The notes: a model not told the origin generated them from the letters alone. Numbered from the stretch's first letter, positions 1 to 9,682 are shown. The stretch: 64,000 bases of DNA from Bradyrhizobium frederickii (GCF_004570865.1 NZ_SPQS01000004.1:124001-188000); one strand, 5' to 3'. Numbers and translations: made by a program.

Positions 1-112
1 TCGGCAATTGCCGGTTGGTGCCCACCAGGCTGTGGCGCGCCGTGATTCGGGCAGGGGCCGGCGTCGCGGAGGCGGCTGCATGCCCCAGGCGGGGCGCCGG
101 ACGATCTTCGCC

Positions 113-1192
113 TTACAGCTTGGCGGCGGGCTGCACGACCTGCTGCTCGACGAGGCCAAGGCGCCCCGGCAGCGAAGCGGCCCGCAGCATCATGGCGATG
201 CTGTTGGCTTCTTCCAGTGTCAGGTTTCCGGAGATCTGGCCGGAGCCGCCGGTGATCGGCTCGCGGATCTCGGGAGCCGAGACGACCTTGTCGTCGAGCA
301 CGATGGCGAAGGGTTTGCCAACGTTCTCGCTGGTGATGTGGGCAAAGCGCCGCGTGCCGCGGCCGTTGAAACGGAACAAGGCGACGGGCTCTTTCGTGCC
401 GCTTGCAAATCCCGGACCCGCATAGCTGATGTCGTCCCCGTCGAGCGCGCTGTGCTTGGCGACGAGGTAGGGTTTGTTGTCCTTGAAGCCGAGCAGAACT
501 TCCGTGCCGTCCGGTGGCGCGCCCCGCTGCGCCTGCTCGGCAGGCATCGAGACGTCGACCTGGCGGAAGCTGACCTTGACCTTCCTGGCGAAGATCGCGG
601 TGATGCGCTCGGGCTCCGTCATGCCGGGCAGGAAGATGCGAATGCGATCTGTGCCCTCGGGTTGGACGCTGGCGAGCGTTACGCCGGCGTCCTTGAGGCG
701 CTGCTCGATCATGGCGATGCAATCGTCGACCAGCTCGTGCAGGCGTGCGGCGGATGCAGCCTCGGTCGGCGCCAGCCTGATCAACCCGTCGCCACTGCCG
801 GTAATTGTGAGCGCGTGCGTGGGCAAGTCCTCCGCCGCCGAAGCGAGCTTGCGTGTGAGCTGTTCGCGGCCCTTCGCGTCGGGGATATTCACCTCGACGC
901 GGCCGTCGCGGATCGCGAGTCCGGAGAAGGCGATCCGGCCCTCGCGCAGGGTCTTGTAGACGTCGTCGCGCAGGTCCGCGACGACTGCCTCGCGCAAGCC
1001 GTCGGTGTCCACCCTGTAGACGATGCGCGATCCGCCCAGCTTCTCCATCTTGTCGGCGATGAAAGCCGCCACTTTGGCTCGCATCTTGTCGAGCTGGGCG
1101 TCGGCCGACGCCGCACCCGGCATGGCGATCGCCGCTGCCATGGCGAGCGCTACGCGCAGCCTGGTGATGAAGTTGCTCCGGTGCATGGGCAT
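113..1192 (-). CDS. Soluble SecD periplasmic-domain-like protein
   Basis: This 359-residue protein begins with a signal-like segment (about residues 1-31, ending near ASADA) and then resembles the periplasmic P1/head region of SecD. The last 90 residues carry the SecD-type run FAIVLDDKVVSAPEIREPI and then GQISGNLTLEEAN and LRAASLPG, which in SecD immediately precede the transmembrane export domain. Here the chain stops about 20 residues later and no membrane helices follow. The role is therefore inferred to be periplasmic, perhaps as an accessory to Sec export or a repurposed domain. The ATG at 1192 follows GAGGTG by three bases; a second ATG at 1186 has better spacing. It is divergent from the acyl-CoA synthetase. 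The family call is strong and the function unknown. Confidence 0.8.
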   Translation of the reverse strand: MPMHRSNFITRLRVALAMAAAIAMPGAASADAQLDKMRAKVAAFIADKMEKLGGSRIVYRVDTDGLREAVVADLRDDVYKTLREGRIAFSGLAIRDGRVEVNIPDAKGREQLTRKLASAAEDLPTHALTITGSGDGLIRLAPTEAASAARLHELVDDCIAMIEQRLKDAGVTLASVQPEGTDRIRIFLPGMTEPERITAIFARKVKVSFRQVDVSMPAEQAQRGAPPDGTEVLLGFKDNKPYLVAKHSALDGDDISYAGPGFASGTKEPVALFRFNGRGTRRFAHITSENVGKPFAIVLDDKVVSAPEIREPITGGSGQISGNLTLEEANSIAMMLRAASLPGRLGLVEQQVVQPAAKL

Positions 1193-1440
1193 GATCACCT
1201 CAAGTCTTGCGGCAGGACGCTGGCCGGCGCATCCGACGCCAGTTCTTGGTCCCGGAATTGGGTGTGGAGGTTCAATGCCGGTGTCGATCGAGGCGGTCGC
1301 CGCGGCGGGTAGGCCATGGACGAACGGCAAATCATCCATCATTCTGCGCTCGCTCGACCGGCCATCGGTCGAGGCCTCGCCGAACAAAATGTCAAAAGAC
1401 AGCGGGCGGGGGACATGCATCTGAGGGAGGACGGAATTCC

Positions 1441-3348
1441 ATGGCGGGCATCCATGCGCTCGATCGGCTTATCGGCAACGACTATCCGGAGCTTTTGACG
1501 GACGCGGACGTCCGCGCCTTCGAGCAGGTTCCTTACGCAGAGCGCGTTGCGGCCGAGAGCACCTATGACGCCATCAAGCTGGGTGCGGAGCGCAACCCCG
1601 ACGGCGCGGCGATCCAGTTCCTGCAGAACGCCGATCCCGCCGACACGCCGGTCGTGGTCACGTACCGCGACTTCATCGCGCGCGTCACGCAGGCCGCCAA
1701 CATGTTTCACGCGCTCGGCGCGGAGAAGGACGACGTCATCAGCTTCATGCTGCCGCTGGTGCCCGATGCCTTCGTGACGCTGTTCGGTGCGGAGGCCGCC
1801 GGCATCGCCAATCCCGTCAATCCGCTGCTCGAGCCGCACCAGATCGCGGAAATCCTGGAAGCTGCGAACACCAAGATCCTGGTGGCGCTCGGGCCGATGC
1901 CGGGCACCGACATCTGGCAGAAGGTCGAGCAGATCCGCCCCCAGCTCAAGCACCTCAAGGCGATCGTGCAGGTGTTCGGCGGCGGCGATCACGACAAGGG
2001 CATCTTCGCCTTTGGCGACCTCATCAAGCAGCAGCCGTCCGACCGGCTCGTCAGCGGGCGCAAGATTGCCGGCCGTGACATCGCCGCCTATTTCCACACC
2101 GGCGGCACCACCGGCACGCCGAAGCTGGTGCGGCACACCCATGCCAACCAGGTCTATCAGGCCTGGGCGCTCAATCTGCTGCTGAAGGGAAAGCCCGGCG
2201 CCAATCTGCTGTTCGGCATGCCGCTGTTTCACGTCGGGGGCTCCTTGACACAGGTGCTGACGACGCTGTCGAGCGGCGGCTCGCTGGTCGTGCTGTCGCC
2301 GAGCGGCTGGCGCAATCCGAATGCGGTGAAGAACATCTGGGGACTGGTCGAGCGCTTCAAGCCCGAGGCGCTGTCGAGCGTGCCGACGGTGCTGGCCGCG
2401 ACGCTCGCGGTGCCGCCTGGCAATGCGGATATTTCCAGCCTGAAATATGCCGCCGGCGGCGGCTCGGCGATCCCCGTCGCCGTCGGCTCGGCGATCCAGG
2501 ACAAGCTGAAGCTGCCGGTGGTCGAGGTCTACGGCATGACCGAGACCTCGAGCGTGCACACGCTGGCTTATCCGTCACGACCGATCCGGCTCGGCTCGGT
2601 CGGCCTGCCGATGCCTTATTCGCGCGTGCGCATCGTGCAGCTGGACGCCGATGGCCGCCTGATCCGCGACTGCAAGCCAGACGAGATCGGCGTCGTCATC
2701 ATGGCCGGGCCCGGCGTGTTCGGCGGCTATCTCAACGACGAGCACAACAAGGGTGCCTTCGTCGACGAGGTCTGGGTCAATTCCGGCGATCTCGGCCGCC
2801 TCGATGCCGACGGCTATCTCTGGATCACCGGCCGCGCCAAGGACCTCGTGATCCGCGGCGGCCACAACATCGACCCGGCGCCGATCGAGGAGATCATGTT
2901 CCGCCATCCCGCCGTCGGCTTCGCCGCCGTGGTCGGCCAGCCCGACGCCTATGCCGGCGAATTGCCCGTGGGATACGTGCAGCTGAAGCCGGGCACCAAG
3001 GTCGAGCCGGGCGAGTTGGAATCGTGGGTTCGCGAGCGCACGCCGGAGCGCGCCGCCGTTCCGGTGCAGGTCATTCCGATCGACCCGATGCCGGTGACGG
3101 GCGTCGGCAAAGTGTTCAAGCCGCAGCTGCGCTGGGACGCGGCGGAGCGCGTGTTCACCAAGGTGCTGGCGCCGCTGGTCGAGCGCGGCATCGATTGCAG
3201 GGTCAAGGTCGGCGCCCATGGCAGTCACGGCTCGATCGCGACTGTCACGCTTGCCGGTGTGCCGCCGGATCAGCGCGAGACGATTGCGGGCGAGGTGCAC
3301 GCTCTGCTCGCGCCGTTCGTGATGCGGCACGAGGTCGTGCAGGTGTAG
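1441..3348 (+). CDS. AMP-dependent acyl-CoA synthetase
   Basis: This 635-residue ANL-superfamily enzyme is expected to activate a carboxylic acid through an acyl-AMP intermediate and transfer it to CoA. Visible motifs are the P-loop TGGTTGTPK (about residues 220-228), VYGMTE before the adenylate site, the GDLGRLDADGYLWITGRAKD hinge region, and the C-terminal TGVGKVFKPQL with the likely catalytic lysine near residue 555. Length is normal for the family. The ATG at 1441 is preceded by GAGGGAGGACGGAATTCC, so the open frame further upstream is not used. It appears monocistronic. The substrate (fatty, aryl or terpenoid acid) cannot be read from the sequence. Confidence 0.92.
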   Translation: MAGIHALDRLIGNDYPELLTDADVRAFEQVPYAERVAAESTYDAIKLGAERNPDGAAIQFLQNADPADTPVVVTYRDFIARVTQAANMFHALGAEKDDVISFMLPLVPDAFVTLFGAEAAGIANPVNPLLEPHQIAEILEAANTKILVALGPMPGTDIWQKVEQIRPQLKHLKAIVQVFGGGDHDKGIFAFGDLIKQQPSDRLVSGRKIAGRDIAAYFHTGGTTGTPKLVRHTHANQVYQAWALNLLLKGKPGANLLFGMPLFHVGGSLTQVLTTLSSGGSLVVLSPSGWRNPNAVKNIWGLVERFKPEALSSVPTVLAATLAVPPGNADISSLKYAAGGGSAIPVAVGSAIQDKLKLPVVEVYGMTETSSVHTLAYPSRPIRLGSVGLPMPYSRVRIVQLDADGRLIRDCKPDEIGVVIMAGPGVFGGYLNDEHNKGAFVDEVWVNSGDLGRLDADGYLWITGRAKDLVIRGGHNIDPAPIEEIMFRHPAVGFAAVVGQPDAYAGELPVGYVQLKPGTKVEPGELESWVRERTPERAAVPVQVIPIDPMPVTGVGKVFKPQLRWDAAERVFTKVLAPLVERGIDCRVKVGAHGSHGSIATVTLAGVPPDQRETIAGEVHALLAPFVMRHEVVQV

Positions 3349-3422
3349 CACCCATTTTGGCTTACTGAATCGGACAGGAAGGGGACGCTTCGGCACGTTA
3401 TCCATATCGAAGTCGGAAGCCT

Positions 3423-3444
3423 TTATGTGATGGATGTCACATAA
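3423..3444. promoter_or_regulatory. Perfect CRP/FNR-superfamily box upstream of caspase-like gene
   Basis: A 22-bp perfect inverted repeat with 8-bp arms (TTATGTGA and TCACATAA around a 6-bp spacer) contains TGTGA-N6-TCACA exactly, the core of the classical CRP site. It is centred 74 bp before the GTG start at 3508. A weak promoter (TTGGAA at 3451-3456, TAGTCT at 3475-3480) lies between box and gene, which would put the box near -53, not a canonical activation position, so activation or repression cannot be decided. Confidence 0.7.
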
Positions 3445-3507
3445 GAAGGATTGGAAATCGGCGACGCTAGCGAATAGTCTCATGGAATTGCATCCGGGGG
3501 GACGCAA

Positions 3508-5349
3508 GTGATTCCGCTTCGGCTATTTGTTTTGTTGATGTTGGCGATGGGCTTTGCCTGCGGACCGGCGCATGCCGACCGGCGGGTGGCGCTCGTCATC
3601 GGAAATTCCGCCTACAAGAGCGCACCCAAGCTCAGCAACCCTGCGAACGATGCCACCCTGGTTGGAGGCATGTTCAAGAAGGCTGGCTTCGATTCCGTCG
3701 ATGTCAGGCTGGATCTCAATGCCAGCGAGATGCGGCGGATGTTGCGCGAGTTCGCGGGCAGGACGCGCGATGCCGACATGGCGGTAATTTATTACGCCGG
3801 GCACGGCATCGAGCTCGACGGAACCAACTATCTCATTCCGACCGACGCGACGCTGGAGACCGACGGCGACGTTCTCGACGAGACTATTCCGGTCGAGCGT
3901 GCGCTCTTTGCGGTCGAGCCCGCCAAGCAACTGCGTCTGATCATCCTGGACGCGTGCCGCGACAATCCATTCGCGAAGTCGATGAAGCGCACGCTGGCCT
4001 CGCGCGCGATCGGACGCGGCCTCGCCAAGGTCGAGCCGACCAGCCCTAACACCATGATTGCCTTCGCGGCTAAGGCGGGATCGACCGCCTCCGACGGCGA
4101 TTCCAGAAACAGCCCGTTCGCCGCCGCACTGGTCGAGCACCTGCCGAAGCCGGGACTTGATCTGCGCAAGGCCTTCGGTTTCGTGCGCGACGACGTGCTC
4201 AAGGTCACGGGCTACAAGCAGGAGCCTTATGTGTACGGCTCGCTCGGCGGCGACGACGTGCCCCTCGTCGCGAAGCAAGTCCCAACCGGTCCCCAGGCTA
4301 ACCCGCAGGAGGCCGTGCGCAGGGACTATGAGCTCGCGCTCCAACTGGCCACGCGCGATGCCTGGGAAGCCTTCCTGGCGGCGTATCCGGACGGCTTCTA
4401 CGCCAACCTCGCCAAGGGCCAGTTGAACAAGATCGGCGCCGAAGAGACGCGCGCTGCCGCTGAACAAAAAGCGAAGACAGCCGAGCAGGAAAAGGCGAGG
4501 CTCATCGCCGAGCGAGCCCAGAAGGCCGAGCAGGAGAAGGCGGCTGCTGCGGCCAAGGCCGCCGAAGAGGCGCGCATCGCGGCAGAGAAACAGAAGCAGA
4601 TCGAGCAGGCGAGGGCCGAAGCGGCCGAGCACCAGCGTAAGCTGGCTGAGGCGGCGGCGGCGAAAGCCTTGGCCGAAAAGCAGGCGGCGGAAAAAGCCAA
4701 GGCCGAGCTGGCTGCCCGGCAGGCCGCCGAGAAGTCCGAGCAAGCGGCAAAGCCGGCACCTGACAGGCAGATACCCGAGGTCGAGAACAAGAAAGTCGCC
4801 GCGCTCTCGGCTGGGGCAACCGCGACATTGTCCGCGACTGACCTCAGCAAGTCCGTACAGAGCGAGCTGCGCCGCGTCGGCTGCCTGACGTCCGCCGCAG
4901 AGGGCGAGTGGACGTCGGCCGCGCAGCGTTCGCTGACGCTCTTCAACAAATATGCCGGCACCCAGTTCGACGTGAAGCTCGCCAGTATCGACGCGCTCGA
5001 TGCGCTCAAGGCGAAGCCGGGACGGGTCTGTCCGCTGGTGTGCAATTTCGGCTTCAAGGCCGACGGTGACCAATGCGTGAAGATCGCTTGCCGCCCAGGC
5101 TATCGCGTCGGCGACGATAACGAATGCGAGAAGATCCAGGAGAAGAAGCCGGTCGCGACGCGCGAGGAACCGAGGAAGCGCGATCAGGACCGGAAAGAGG
5201 CGGAATCTGCGGCACCTAAGTCGCAAGCGTCCGGTCAGATGATCTGCAATCAAGCCGGCTGCAGACCGGTCGCAAAGGGTTGCCGCCTTGGTTCGGTGCC
5301 CGGCCCAGGGAGTGGGGTCGTGAAGATTACTGGCGAGATCTGCAACTGA
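3508..5349 (+). CDS. Secreted caspase-family (C14) protein with coiled coil
   Basis: This 613-residue protein has a signal peptide (residues 1-23, ending AHA) and a caspase-like domain over about residues 25-255. The catalytic dyad is visible as His99 in YYAGHG and Cys150 in LDACRDNPF. Residues about 315-420 form a long Ala/Glu/Lys-rich coiled coil. A C-terminal region (about 450-613) contains LSKSVQSELRRVGCL, reminiscent of peptidoglycan-binding-like modules, and several cysteines. It is probably periplasmic or envelope-linked; prokaryotic homologues are mostly of unknown role. The start is GTG at 3508 after GGGGGGACG. A CRP-type box lies upstream, and a paralogue sits at 59720-61075. Confidence 0.88.
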   Translation: MIPLRLFVLLMLAMGFACGPAHADRRVALVIGNSAYKSAPKLSNPANDATLVGGMFKKAGFDSVDVRLDLNASEMRRMLREFAGRTRDADMAVIYYAGHGIELDGTNYLIPTDATLETDGDVLDETIPVERALFAVEPAKQLRLIILDACRDNPFAKSMKRTLASRAIGRGLAKVEPTSPNTMIAFAAKAGSTASDGDSRNSPFAAALVEHLPKPGLDLRKAFGFVRDDVLKVTGYKQEPYVYGSLGGDDVPLVAKQVPTGPQANPQEAVRRDYELALQLATRDAWEAFLAAYPDGFYANLAKGQLNKIGAEETRAAAEQKAKTAEQEKARLIAERAQKAEQEKAAAAAKAAEEARIAAEKQKQIEQARAEAAEHQRKLAEAAAAKALAEKQAAEKAKAELAARQAAEKSEQAAKPAPDRQIPEVENKKVAALSAGATATLSATDLSKSVQSELRRVGCLTSAAEGEWTSAAQRSLTLFNKYAGTQFDVKLASIDALDALKAKPGRVCPLVCNFGFKADGDQCVKIACRPGYRVGDDNECEKIQEKKPVATREEPRKRDQDRKEAESAAPKSQASGQMICNQAGCRPVAKGCRLGSVPGPGSGVVKITGEICN

Positions 5350-5381
5350 CCAGCCGGGCTTGGCTCGCCCAAGGCTTCCCC

Positions 5382-5484
5382 TAAAGCGCGATGCAATTGG
5401 GATGAATCGTCATCGCGCTTTAGGTTGTTGCTTAAGCATGATCGTTTCGGAAAACCGCTGCGCACTTTTCCGGATCATGCTTTA
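5382..5484. repeat. Intergenic double-hairpin repeat element
   Basis: Two inverted repeats lie side by side. The first has perfect 12-bp arms (TAAAGCGCGATG at 5382-5393 and its complement at 5411-5422). The second has 10-bp arms (AAGCATGATC at 5434-5443 and its complement at 5473-5482). I recognise this as a common Rhizobiales/Bradyrhizobium intergenic element. Its right edge supplies the TAA stop codon of the amidohydrolase gene at 5482-5484. Confidence 0.75.
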
Positions 5485-6654
5485 GCTCGCCGGCATTCGC
5501 GTCTCGACCAGGCGGGCCCAGAACGAGGCGCCGTGGCCGAGAATGTTGTCGTTGAAGACGTAGGCAGGGTGATGGCACTCGTTGCCGTCGCCCATGCCGA
5601 CCAGCACCATCGCGCCGGGACGCGCCTCCAGCATGAAGGAGAAGTCCTCGGCGCCCATCATCGGGATGAACTTGTCGTTGACGCGATCGGTGCCGACGAT
5701 GTCGCGGGCGACGTCGGCGGCAAGGCCGGCCTCGCGGGCATGGTTCATGGTCACCGGATACATCCGCGTGTATTTGGTCTCGGCCGAGCCGCCATAGGCG
5801 CGGGCGACGCTCTCGGCGACTTCGCCGATGCGGCGTTCGACGAGATCGCGCACCTCGGGATCGAGCGTGCGCACGGTGCCGCCGAGCTCGGCGATCTCCG
5901 GGATGATGTTGAAGGCCGTGCCGGAGTGGAATTGCGTGATCGAGATGACCGCCGACTTCAACGGATCGACGTTGCGCGCCACGATCGATTGCAGCGCATT
6001 CACGATCTGCGAGCCGATCAGCACGCTGTCGACGGATTTGTGCGGGCCTGCGCCGGCGTGGCCGCCCTTGCCATGGACGGTGATCTGGATGTTGTCGGAG
6101 GAGGCCAGCATCGCGCCGGGCGTGGTTGCGAAATGCCCCTCCGGCAGGCCCGGCATGTTGTGCATGCCGTAGACCTCCTGGATGTTCCAGCGCGTCATCA
6201 GCCCGTCCTCGACCATGGCCTTGCCGCCGCCGCCGCCTTCCTCGGCGGGCTGGAAGATCACGACCGCGGTGCCGTCGAAATTGCGCGTCTCGGTGAGGTA
6301 CTTTGCGGCGCCGAGCAGCATCGCGGTGTGGCCGTCATGGCCGCAGGCATGCATCTTGCCGGGGACCTTCGAGGCGTAGGGCACGCCCGACGTCTCCATG
6401 ATCGGCAGCGCGTCCATGTCGGCGCGCAGGCCAATGGTCTTGCCGGAGGCGGACTTGCGGCCGCGGATCACGCCGACCACGCCGGTGCGGCCGATGCCGG
6501 TCACCACCTCGTCGCAGCCGAACTCGCGCAGCTTGTCGGCGACGATGCCGGCGGTGCGGTGGACTTCGTAGAGCAGCTCGGGGTTCTCGTGGAAGTCATG
6601 GCGCCAGGCGGCCATTTCGTCGGAGAGGGCGGCAACGCGGTTGACGATGGGCAT
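5482..6654 (-). CDS. M20 family amidohydrolase (hippurate hydrolase-like)
   Basis: This 390-residue zinc-dependent amidohydrolase belongs to the M20D group (HipO, IAA-amino acid hydrolases, N-acyl amino acid hydrolases). Metal and catalytic motifs are HACGHDGHTAMLLGAAKYL, the following EEGGGGG, and MGAEDFSFM near the C-terminus. VHGKGGHAGAGPHKSVD marks the lid/dimerisation domain. Full length for the family. The ATG at 6654 begins MPIVNRVAALSDEM, and the upstream in-frame extension lies in a repeat. The substrate is uncertain. It could be co-oriented with purB, but a repeat element separates them. Confidence 0.92.
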   Translation of the reverse strand: MPIVNRVAALSDEMAAWRHDFHENPELLYEVHRTAGIVADKLREFGCDEVVTGIGRTGVVGVIRGRKSASGKTIGLRADMDALPIMETSGVPYASKVPGKMHACGHDGHTAMLLGAAKYLTETRNFDGTAVVIFQPAEEGGGGGKAMVEDGLMTRWNIQEVYGMHNMPGLPEGHFATTPGAMLASSDNIQITVHGKGGHAGAGPHKSVDSVLIGSQIVNALQSIVARNVDPLKSAVISITQFHSGTAFNIIPEIAELGGTVRTLDPEVRDLVERRIGEVAESVARAYGGSAETKYTRMYPVTMNHAREAGLAADVARDIVGTDRVNDKFIPMMGAEDFSFMLEARPGAMVLVGMGDGNECHHPAYVFNDNILGHGASFWARLVETRMPAS

Positions 6655-6683
6655 GGGGGGATCCGTTTCTTGTGGGTTCTCTT

Positions 6684-6774
6684 GTCGTTCCGGGGCGATG
6701 CGACGCATCGAACCCGGTGTCTCGAGATTGTAGCGCAAGATTCCGGGTTCACGCGTCGCGTGCCCCGGAATGAC
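6684..6774. repeat. Intergenic inverted repeat, 'attccggggc' family
   Basis: Arms GTCGTTCCGGGGC (6684-6696) and GCCCCGGAATGAC (6762-6774) pair with one mismatch, with an inner hairpin around the AACCCGG/ATTCCGGGTT segments. The same family recurs at 35663-35772, 40843-40966 and 49992-50096, and in degraded form at 29215-29300. It fills the gap between purB and the amidohydrolase. Confidence 0.75.
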
Positions 6775-6781
6775 GAGGATA

Positions 6782-8089
<1,308 letters not shown>

Positions 8090-8451
8090 CGGGCGGCTCC
8101 AGGAAGGTGGGCGGGCGATCCTGAGGAGGCGGCGCCGGCCAAATGCTTTTTACGCCGTGATTTAACAGAGCGGACAAGGCGAAACAAACGATCTGGCCCG
8201 CGGTAGAGGGGGGATCGCCGAGCTATCCACCGGACTGGCCCGCAGGGATGGCAGCCCCGGCCGCAAAAATTAACTGTCAATCACGGATCATTGACTGACA
8301 GATATTGAAATCTGTCAGCGAGACGTGTATATCCGTTTCCGGACGCTCCGATTGGGCGTCCCGCGACAAGCCCCGGCGAGCCCGACATCCGAAGCGGATC
8401 GGAGGGCGAATTGAAGGACCGGGACCCGCGGACGAATGGAGACTTAAGACA
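8090..8451. other. Gene-free stretch between purB and the TetR transcription unit
   Basis: About 360 bp with no supported coding frame. The left part is the purB leader. The right part holds the palindrome and promoter described at 8295-8333, followed by roughly 115 bp of untranslated leader before the small ORF at 8452. Confidence 0.6.
8295..8333 (+). promoter_or_regulatory. Operator-promoter of the TetR unit
   Basis: A perfect 9-bp inverted repeat (CTGACAGAT, 6-bp spacer ATTGAA, ATCTGTCAG; 8295-8318) overlaps a sigma-70-like promoter. TTGAAA (8305-8310) starts in the palindrome spacer, and TATATC (8328-8333) lies 17 bp downstream. The layout suits steric repression, most simply autorepression by the TetR protein encoded at 8644. 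Confidence 0.6.
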
Positions 8452-8553
8452 ATGACGACCGAAATCCTCAATCTGACCGGCGTGATTGGGCATTGGCTCA
8501 ATTTGCTGGTGGCGCGCCAGATCGCGGCGCAGGCTGCAAAACTGCCTCATTAG
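8452..8553 (+). CDS. Small ORF upstream of TetR gene, unknown
   Basis: A 33-residue frame (MTTEILNLTGVIGHWLNLLV, then a short Ala/Lys-rich tail) starts at an ATG ten bases after GGAG. It lies between the TetR-type promoter and the TetR gene. The middle is amphipathic to hydrophobic, enough for a peripheral membrane helix. No family is recognised. It could be a real microprotein, a leader peptide, or fortuitous. Confidence 0.35.
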   Translation: MTTEILNLTGVIGHWLNLLVARQIAAQAAKLPH

Positions 8554-8560
8554 GGCATAG

Positions 8561-8596
8561 GCTTTCCGAAACGACCGGCCAGGGCGCTTCGGAAGC
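8561..8596. promoter_or_regulatory. Hairpin between small ORF and TetR gene
   Basis: TTCCGAA (8564-8570) pairs with TTCGGAA (8588-8594), and the stem can be extended outward with one bulge. No U-tract follows, so it is not a simple terminator. It sits eight bases after the small ORF's stop codon and 47 bases before the TetR start. An RNA processing or translation-modulating role is possible but unproven. Confidence 0.3.
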
Positions 8597-8643
8597 AGCC
8601 CTACTGCCGGGAAACTGAACCCGAACGGGAACATGGTGCTGGC

Positions 8644-9231
8644 ATGAATGAAGCTGTTGTCTTGACGCCGGAGCGGATCCTCGACGTTACCGAGGACGTG
8701 CTCAGGCGGTTTGGACTTGCCAAGGCCACCGTGGTCGACGTGGCCCGTGCGCTCGATGTGAGCCACGGCAGCGTCTACCGCCATTTCCCGAGCAAGGCCT
8801 CGCTGCGCGAGGCCGTCGCCAAGCGCTGGCTGGACCGCATCGACACGCCGTTGCGCGCCATCGTCGAGGAGCAGGGCCCGGCGCCGGACAGGCTCGCGCG
8901 CTGGCTGCGCACGCTGTTCGCTGCCAAGCGTTCGCGCGTGCTCGACGACCCCGAAATGTTCGAGACCTACCTGACGCTGGCGCGCGAGGCCTGTGCGGCC
9001 GTGAAGTGTCACAAGGACACCATGATCGACCAGATCGCGGCGATCCTGGGCGACGGCGTGAAGCAGGGCGTGTTTGACGTCGCCGACACGAAGATCACGG
9101 CGCGCGCGATCTTCGATGCGACCGTCCGTTTCCACCATCCGGCTCATGCCGAGGAGTGGAAGGATGCCGATCTTCCCGCGCGCGTCGACGCGACGCTGGC
9201 GCTGCTGCTGCGCGGTCTGAAGGCGGCCTGA
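8644..9231 (+). CDS. TetR/AcrR family transcriptional regulator
   Basis: This 195-residue one-component regulator has an N-terminal TetR helix-turn-helix. ATVVDVARALDVSHGSVYRHF (about residues 29-49) includes the recognition helix and the typical YRHFPSK turn. The C-terminal half is the ligand/dimerisation domain; its ligand cannot be inferred. The ATG at 8644 follows a GGGAACATGGTGCTGGC leader with only a weak ribosome binding site. A perfect inverted repeat overlaps a promoter 320 bp upstream, so autoregulation is likely. No efflux or enzyme gene lies directly downstream, so the regulon beyond itself and the small ORF is unknown. Confidence 0.88.
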   Translation: MNEAVVLTPERILDVTEDVLRRFGLAKATVVDVARALDVSHGSVYRHFPSKASLREAVAKRWLDRIDTPLRAIVEEQGPAPDRLARWLRTLFAAKRSRVLDDPEMFETYLTLAREACAAVKCHKDTMIDQIAAILGDGVKQGVFDVADTKITARAIFDATVRFHHPAHAEEWKDADLPARVDATLALLLRGLKAA

Positions 9232-9266
9232 AGCCGCAGGACTCATTCAATTCGCGGTGCGGAGGA

Positions 9267-9572
9267 TCAACCTCTCGCCTTGTGAAGAAGGGCGCCGTTT
9301 CGAAGCGAGGGCGATGAAACCGAATGTCTTCGCGCTTGGAAGGCAGGATCGGACGATGGCACGACCGGCGGACTTTCCGGATATGCATTGACCGCGATCT
9401 CGACGGCGTCTTTTGACCGCTTTCGAAGATGGTAGAATGTCAGCTCCTGATCGAGCATCGGGCAGCGGAAGTGGACGACGGCGGTGTCGGGCAGGCGGCA
9501 GAGTTCGTCGATCAGCTCGCCTACCGTGATAATGGGGGGATGGTCGACTGACTTGTGATGACCCTTGCTCAT
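9267..9572 (-). CDS. Small hypothetical protein
   Basis: This 101-residue protein of unknown function has a conserved-looking core, ITVGELIDELCRLPDTAVVH then FRCPMLDQELTFYHLRKRS, and a low-complexity C-terminus. No signal peptide or membrane segment is visible. The ATG at 9572 is chosen because AAGGAG sits nine bases upstream; an in-frame ATG at 9590 overlaps that site. It is transcribed toward the TetR gene, downstream of the response regulator on the same strand after a 110-bp gap, and could be part of that operon. Confidence 0.6.
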   Translation of the reverse strand: MSKGHHKSVDHPPIITVGELIDELCRLPDTAVVHFRCPMLDQELTFYHLRKRSKDAVEIAVNAYPESPPVVPSSDPAFQARRHSVSSPSLRNGALLHKARG

Positions 9573-9682
9573 GACCCTGTACTCCTTCATTGCCGGGTTA
9601 ACCGGAGCCGGATGGTCTCCGTTCCAATTTCGTTCGGCAGATTGAGAACCTTCGGGGCCAAACCGGTGCGGCAGCTCTGCTG

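Noticed and set aside
3523-5253. Long open frame antisense to the first caspase-like gene
   Set aside because: Third-position GC bias of the real gene creates the frame; the product is compositionally odd (Leu/Arg-rich) and has no ribosome site.
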